Shown here: one piece after another, positions 6,362 to 9,010 of the stretch | How positions within the stretch are numbered: the first letter of the stretch is position 1 | Layout of the letters: the number at the start of each line of letters is the position of its first letter | Origin: an uncultured Helicobacter sp. | GTDB taxonomy: Bacteria; Campylobacterota; Campylobacteria; Campylobacterales; Helicobacteraceae | Length of the DNA stretch: 9,010 nt | NCBI GenBank assembly: GCA_944325475.1 | Contig: CALVAF010000122.1 | Coordinates: 1-9,010 of the forward strand | Reading direction: 5' to 3' | Translations under genes and position numbers: made by a program | The notes under the pieces: generated by a model | The model's database searches: none | What the model was told of the DNA's origin: nothing | The model's input: only the letters and a program-made list of their open reading frames with translations

Positions 6362-7069
6362 ATGCTAACTAACATAAAGCGTTTTTTTAAAATCTATCCG
6401 CTTCCCATTTTTGTGCTTTTGTTAGTCTTTGCAATTTATTATTCCATCTTTGAAGTTTTAAAAAAAAAGGATTTAAAATCCTCAAAACCTCTCACTGAAG
6501 TAGAGCTTATGCAAAATGAATATCCCAAACAAAATGATTTTGAACCCACATCGCCAACCCCTCAAACACCCAAAGCGGAATTGCCAACTCCACAACCTAT
6601 GCAACCTACATTTCCAGAAAATACAAAACCTCTTATAACTTCCAAAGTCGCCTCACTCAATATCCGTCAAGAACCAAACACAACTTCAGCTATTATTGGC
6701 AAACTCACACCCAATATCCAAGCCATTGTTTTAGAGGACGATAAGGAATGGCTTTTAATTGGCACCAGTCAAAATAGCAAGGCGCTCGGCTGGGTTTTAA
6801 AAGCTTACACCAAAGCCCTACCTCAAAAAATCATTGCACAAGAAATAGAAGAAATCAATCTTGACCTACCACAATTCTTCACTTCACTAGCCCCCCGCCT
6901 CAATATCCGTCAAGCGCCAAGCACACAAGCAGAGATTTTAGGAGTCCTCACACCACAAGATAGCGTAGAAATCCTAGAGAGTGCGGGGGAATGGGTGAAG
7001 ATTCAAGACATCAACCCCACTTCCAGTAAAAGCGGCTGGGTGATGCGAAAATTTCTTAAAGAAATCTAG
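6362..7069 (+). CDS. csd5: Csd5-like cell-shape protein: membrane anchor, proline-rich linker, two SH3b domains
   Basis: In H. pylori, Csd5 (HP1250) is an inner-membrane protein needed for helical shape; its periplasmic SH3 domain binds the cell wall, and it contacts MurF and the cytoskeleton. This 235-residue protein has the same plan: a basic N-terminus, one membrane helix (about 13-30), a proline/threonine-rich linker (about 60-90), and bacterial SH3 domains at about 94-150 and 174-233. Each has the LNIRQ...G.L entry motif (99-103, 180-184) and a closing GWV (143-145, 225-227). It lies 3 bp upstream of aroE, matching the HP1250-HP1249 order; orthology rests on this plan plus position, not on alignment. 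H. pylori Csd5 is shorter with, as I recall, one SH3 domain. A run of nine A (6460-6468) follows the membrane helix. Another SH3b cell-wall-binding protein is the alternative. Confidence 0.75.
   Translation: MLTNIKRFFKIYPLPIFVLLLVFAIYYSIFEVLKKKDLKSSKPLTEVELMQNEYPKQNDFEPTSPTPQTPKAELPTPQPMQPTFPENTKPLITSKVASLNIRQEPNTTSAIIGKLTPNIQAIVLEDDKEWLLIGTSQNSKALGWVLKAYTKALPQKIIAQEIEEINLDLPQFFTSLAPRLNIRQAPSTQAEILGVLTPQDSVEILESAGEWVKIQDINPTSSKSGWVMRKFLKEI
6460..6468 (+). repeat. A9 homopolymer tract in the csd5-like gene
   Basis: Nine A cover the end of Leu33 and Lys34-Lys36, directly after the membrane helix. It is the longest homopolymer I found in the window. Losing one A gives a stop three codons beyond the tract (AGG ATT TAA). 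Gaining one gives a stop about ten codons on. Either removes both SH3 domains. Runs this long can slip during replication or transcription. Confidence 0.8.
6656..6914 (+). repeat. Dispersed 16-bp direct repeat marking the duplicated SH3b domain
   Basis: The 16-mer CTCAATATCCGTCAAG is identical at 6656-6671 and 6899-6914, encoding LNIRQ at the start of each SH3b domain. The copies are 243 bp (81 codons) apart, in frame. The rest of the two domains has diverged at both DNA and protein level. The identity may reflect an old duplication held by constraint, or local gene conversion. Confidence 0.7.
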
Positions 7070-7072
7070 CCT

Positions 7073-7861
7073 ATGCAGTTTGCTGTCATTGGAAATCCTA
7101 TCACCCATTCTCTCTCACCCCTCTTACACAATTCCGCTTTCAAAGCTCTAAATATCAAAGGCTACTATGGTCGTTATTATTTAGAAAATCCCCAAGACTT
7201 CCCAACCCTAGCCTCACTTCATCTCAAAGGTGCAAATATCACAATTCCTTATAAAGAAGTCGCCTTTACCCATTGCGATGAAGTCTTTGGAATTGCTAAA
7301 CAAATCCAAGCCGTTAATACACTTATTTTTAAAGAAAATAAACTTTTGGGCTACAACACAGACGCGCTTGGATTCTACCAATGTATCCAAAACTTTTCTT
7401 TCAGAAATGCCCTCATTCTTGGAGCTGGAGGCTCGGCAAAGGCAGTGGCTTGCATCTTAAAAGAAAAAGGAATTGCCACAACGATTCTAAACCGCTCTCC
7501 AAAACGTCTAGAATCCTTTATTGCCCTAGGATTTAACTGCTCCACTTATGCAGACTTCTCTAAATGCGAATCCTATGACATCATCATCAACACCACTCCT
7601 TCAGGACTCACCCAAAATTCCCTACCTCTCGAAGAATCCAAGCTAAAAGCCCTCTTAGCAGATTCCAAACTTGCCTTTGATTTAGTCTATGGAATCCAAA
7701 CTCCTTTTTTAAGCCTTGCTAAGAATCTACACATTTCCACTCAAGATGGTAAAGCAATGCTAATCAACCAAGCAATCCTTGCTTTTGAAATTTTTATGGA
7801 TTCTTGTGGAATCACTTATGATAAAAATTCCCTCATGGCAAGTATGCAAAACGCCATCTAA
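7073..7861 (+). CDS. aroE: Shikimate dehydrogenase (NADP+)
   Basis: AroE reduces 3-dehydroshikimate to shikimate with NADPH, the fourth step towards chorismate and the aromatic amino acids, in the cytoplasm. Visible residues: the shikimate-binding THSLSPLLHN (11-20, with both serines), GANITIPYKE (53-62, catalytic Lys61), AVNTL (80-84), GYNTDALGF (93-101, catalytic Asp97), the Rossmann loop LGAGGSAKAV (116-125), the NADPH-phosphate-binding NRS (140-142), NTTPSG (near 177-182), and a C-terminal DGKAMLINQA. The 262-residue length is typical. The start sits 3 bp after the csd5 stop with only a weak Shine-Dalgarno (AAAGAAAT), so translation is probably coupled to csd5. The N-terminus fits the family exactly, leaving no reason to move the start. 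Nothing appears truncated or missing. Confidence 0.96.
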   Translation: MQFAVIGNPITHSLSPLLHNSAFKALNIKGYYGRYYLENPQDFPTLASLHLKGANITIPYKEVAFTHCDEVFGIAKQIQAVNTLIFKENKLLGYNTDALGFYQCIQNFSFRNALILGAGGSAKAVACILKEKGIATTILNRSPKRLESFIALGFNCSTYADFSKCESYDIIINTTPSGLTQNSLPLEESKLKALLADSKLAFDLVYGIQTPFLSLAKNLHISTQDGKAMLINQAILAFEIFMDSCGITYDKNSLMASMQNAI

Positions 7862-7871
7862 CGATTTTTTA

Positions 7872-7892
7872 TGCTACAATAAAATAAAGGAG
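7872..7892 (+). promoter_or_regulatory. Extended -10 promoter and strong Shine-Dalgarno for hpf
   Basis: The short aroE-hpf gap contains TGCTACAAT (7872-7880), an extended -10 with TACAAT as the hexamer, preceded by a T6 run. No clear -35 is visible. A strong AAAGGAG (7886-7892) lies five bases before the hpf ATG. Transcription from this -10 would start close to 7887, giving an unusually short leader that begins at or inside the Shine-Dalgarno. Either the leader is really minimal or hpf is mainly read through from aroE. Confidence 0.5.
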
Positions 7893-7897
7893 AAATT

Positions 7898-8446
7898 ATG
7901 AATGTTGCAATTACTTCACGGCATTTTGAATTAACCGATTCAATCAAAGACTATATTTTACGACTTAGCCAAAGCTTGGAAAAATACAATCTTGACATTT
8001 TAAGCACACGCGTGGTGATTTCATATCAAGAAAAAAAAGGCAAGGAGAAGAAAAAACGCTCTTACATTATCGATATTACACTATCTATCGCCAAGGCAAA
8101 CACGGTGGTAATTAACCAAAAAGACAAAGACCTCTATGCAGCTTCTGACCTAGCTTTCTCGCGAATGCACAAGATTTTACGCCGCTACCATGATAAAATC
8201 AATTACAAACAAGCCACACCCAGCGAAGAAATTATGGCAACAGAAATCTTGCGTAATGAAGCAAAAGCCTCTAGCGATGAAGACGAAATTGTGCCAATGG
8301 ATTTGGATTTGCACAAGCCCCTAGACATCCAAGACGCATTAGAGAGGCTAAAAAGCAGCTCACAACAATTCTTTGTCTTTAATGATAAAGATTCCAAAAT
8401 GCGCGTGATTTACAAACGAATCGATGGAAAATACGGGCTTTATTAG
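7898..8446 (+). CDS. hpf: Ribosome hibernation promoting factor, long form
   Basis: HPF binds the decoding region of the small ribosomal subunit in slow-growing cells; the long form pairs 70S ribosomes into inactive 100S dimers by itself. The 182-residue product has an N-terminal S30AE domain (1-100; start MNVAITSRHFELTDSIKDYI, with lysine-rich loop 46-54 and DLYAASDLAFSRM at 78-90). An acidic linker follows (about 106-133), then the C-terminal dimerisation domain (about 134-182) ending FFVFNDKDSKMRVIYKRIDG and YGLY, the hallmark of long HPF. The start is fixed by the AAAGGAG Shine-Dalgarno and by fit to the family. Its last 23 bases overlap the cca reading frame. No short HPF or RMF-like gene is visible nearby, as expected for bacteria with the long form. 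Confidence 0.95.
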   Translation: MNVAITSRHFELTDSIKDYILRLSQSLEKYNLDILSTRVVISYQEKKGKEKKKRSYIIDITLSIAKANTVVINQKDKDLYAASDLAFSRMHKILRRYHDKINYKQATPSEEIMATEILRNEAKASSDEDEIVPMDLDLHKPLDIQDALERLKSSSQQFFVFNDKDSKMRVIYKRIDGKYGLY

Positions 8447-9010
8447 AAAAATCTATCTGGTAGGGGGAGCCCTTAGGGATTATCTGCTAGGGCTTCCTAC
8501 TAAAGACAAAGATTATATAGCCGTTGGCTTTAGCGAAAACGACTTCCAACACTACCCAAGAGTTGGCAAAAACTTCCCCGTTTTTCTTATCGATTCCCAC
8601 ACGCAAATCGCTCTTGCCAGAAAAGAAACAAAAACTTCTAAAGGCTACAATGGCTTTAGCCACCAAACCAAAAATGTTACACTGCTAGAAGATTTAAAAA
8701 GGCGGGATTTGACTATCAATGCTCTAGCCTTAGACTTAGAAACAAACACCCTTATTGATCCTTTTAATGGCAAAAAGGATTTGCAAAATAAGGTTTTACG
8801 CCACACTTCAAAATCTTTTTGCGAAGATCCGTTGCGAATCTTACGCCTTGCGAGATTGCGTGCAAAGCTTGGAAGAGAGTGGAAGATTCACCCAAGCACC
8901 AAAGTTTTTGCCTATTCTATGAAGGAGGAATTGCAACATTTAGAACCAAACCGCACTTTTAAAGAAGTCAAAACAGCCCTAAGTTACCAAAGTAGTCATT
9001 TATTTTTTGA
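8424..9010 (+). CDS. cca: tRNA nucleotidyltransferase (CCA-adding enzyme), 3' part outside the window
   Basis: Cca adds or repairs the 3'-terminal CCA of tRNAs without a nucleic acid template. The 195 complete codons visible cover the class II catalytic head: KIYLVGGALRDYLLG (9-23), the metal-binding pair in TKDKDY (Asp28, Asp30), KRRDLTINALAL (92-103), IDPFNGKKDLQ (111-121) and EDPLRILRLARLRA (134-147). The wording is very close to E. coli Cca (about 410 residues), so roughly half is present. The start is unusual: the only ATG that fits lies inside hpf (23-bp overlap) and adds about eight residues (MENTGFIR) before the usual KIYLVGG. The Shine-Dalgarno is poor, so initiation is probably coupled to hpf termination. 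A rare ATT start at 8442 would fit the family's length better and cannot be excluded. Confidence 0.93.
   Translation, partial: MENTGFIRKIYLVGGALRDYLLGLPTKDKDYIAVGFSENDFQHYPRVGKNFPVFLIDSHTQIALARKETKTSKGYNGFSHQTKNVTLLEDLKRRDLTINALALDLETNTLIDPFNGKKDLQNKVLRHTSKSFCEDPLRILRLARLRAKLGREWKIHPSTKVFAYSMKEELQHLEPNRTFKEVKTALSYQSSHLFF

Noticed and set aside
7051..7065. ATTTCTT-A-AAGAAAT perfect inverted repeat at the end of csd5
   Set aside because: It is within the coding sequence, is very AT-rich with a one-base loop and no following T-run, and sits just before a coupled gene, so it is not a terminator. A role in masking the aroE start is possible but unsupported.
8031..8038. A8 tract in hpf, and similar T8 runs on the plus strand at 154-161 and 4764-4771
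   Set aside because: Lysine/asparagine codons in AT-rich DNA give runs of eight by chance. They are shorter than the A9 in csd5 and, unlike G tracts, are not typical switch elements. I noted them only for comparison.
1..9010. CRISPR array, insertion sequence, tRNA/rRNA, integrase or attachment repeats
   Set aside because: I saw no regularly spaced repeats, transposase motifs, cloverleaf or rRNA-like blocks, or flanking direct repeats around the unknown operon. The left boundary of the operon is outside the window, so mobility cannot be judged.

Overview
The window looks like a chromosomal segment from a Campylobacterota bacterium, most likely a non-pylori (enterohepatic-type) Helicobacter. 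The reasons are the AT-rich DNA, the Campylobacter/Helicobacter-like wording of PurM (residues 90-107), and an SH3 membrane protein directly upstream of aroE, the same neighbourhood as the cell-shape gene csd5 (HP1250) beside aroE (HP1249) in H. pylori. A purM gene fits a Helicobacter that makes purines de novo, unlike the purine-requiring H. pylori. The species assignment is inference.

The window has two halves, divided at a 165-bp divergent promoter region (5150-5314). The left half (1-5149) is a minus-strand gene set that I cannot assign to any known family. A 1247-residue protein is followed after 9 bp by a 426-residue tyrosine-rich protein, and after 8 bp by the start of a short hydrophobic, probably membrane, protein that runs off the left edge. 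Tight spacing, a stop codon embedded in the next Shine-Dalgarno, and one good promoter (TTGATA-N18-TATAAA) argue for a single operon. Its DNA is visibly more AT-rich than the right half. The large gene carries two slippage-prone elements: an 11-bp tandem duplication read in two frames, and a G7 tract near the 3' end. This operon is the part of the window most likely to be undescribed; its function is unknown to me.

The right half (5315-9010) is a plus-strand run of housekeeping genes: purM (purine synthesis), a csd5-like cell-shape gene with two SH3b domains instead of one, aroE (shikimate pathway), hpf (long-form ribosome hibernation factor) and the 5' half of cca (tRNA CCA-adding enzyme). 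Two extended -10 promoters are visible, ahead of csd5 and ahead of hpf. csd5-aroE (3 bp apart) and hpf-cca (23-bp overlap) look translationally coupled. No rRNA, tRNA, insertion sequence, CRISPR array or convincing terminator was seen.
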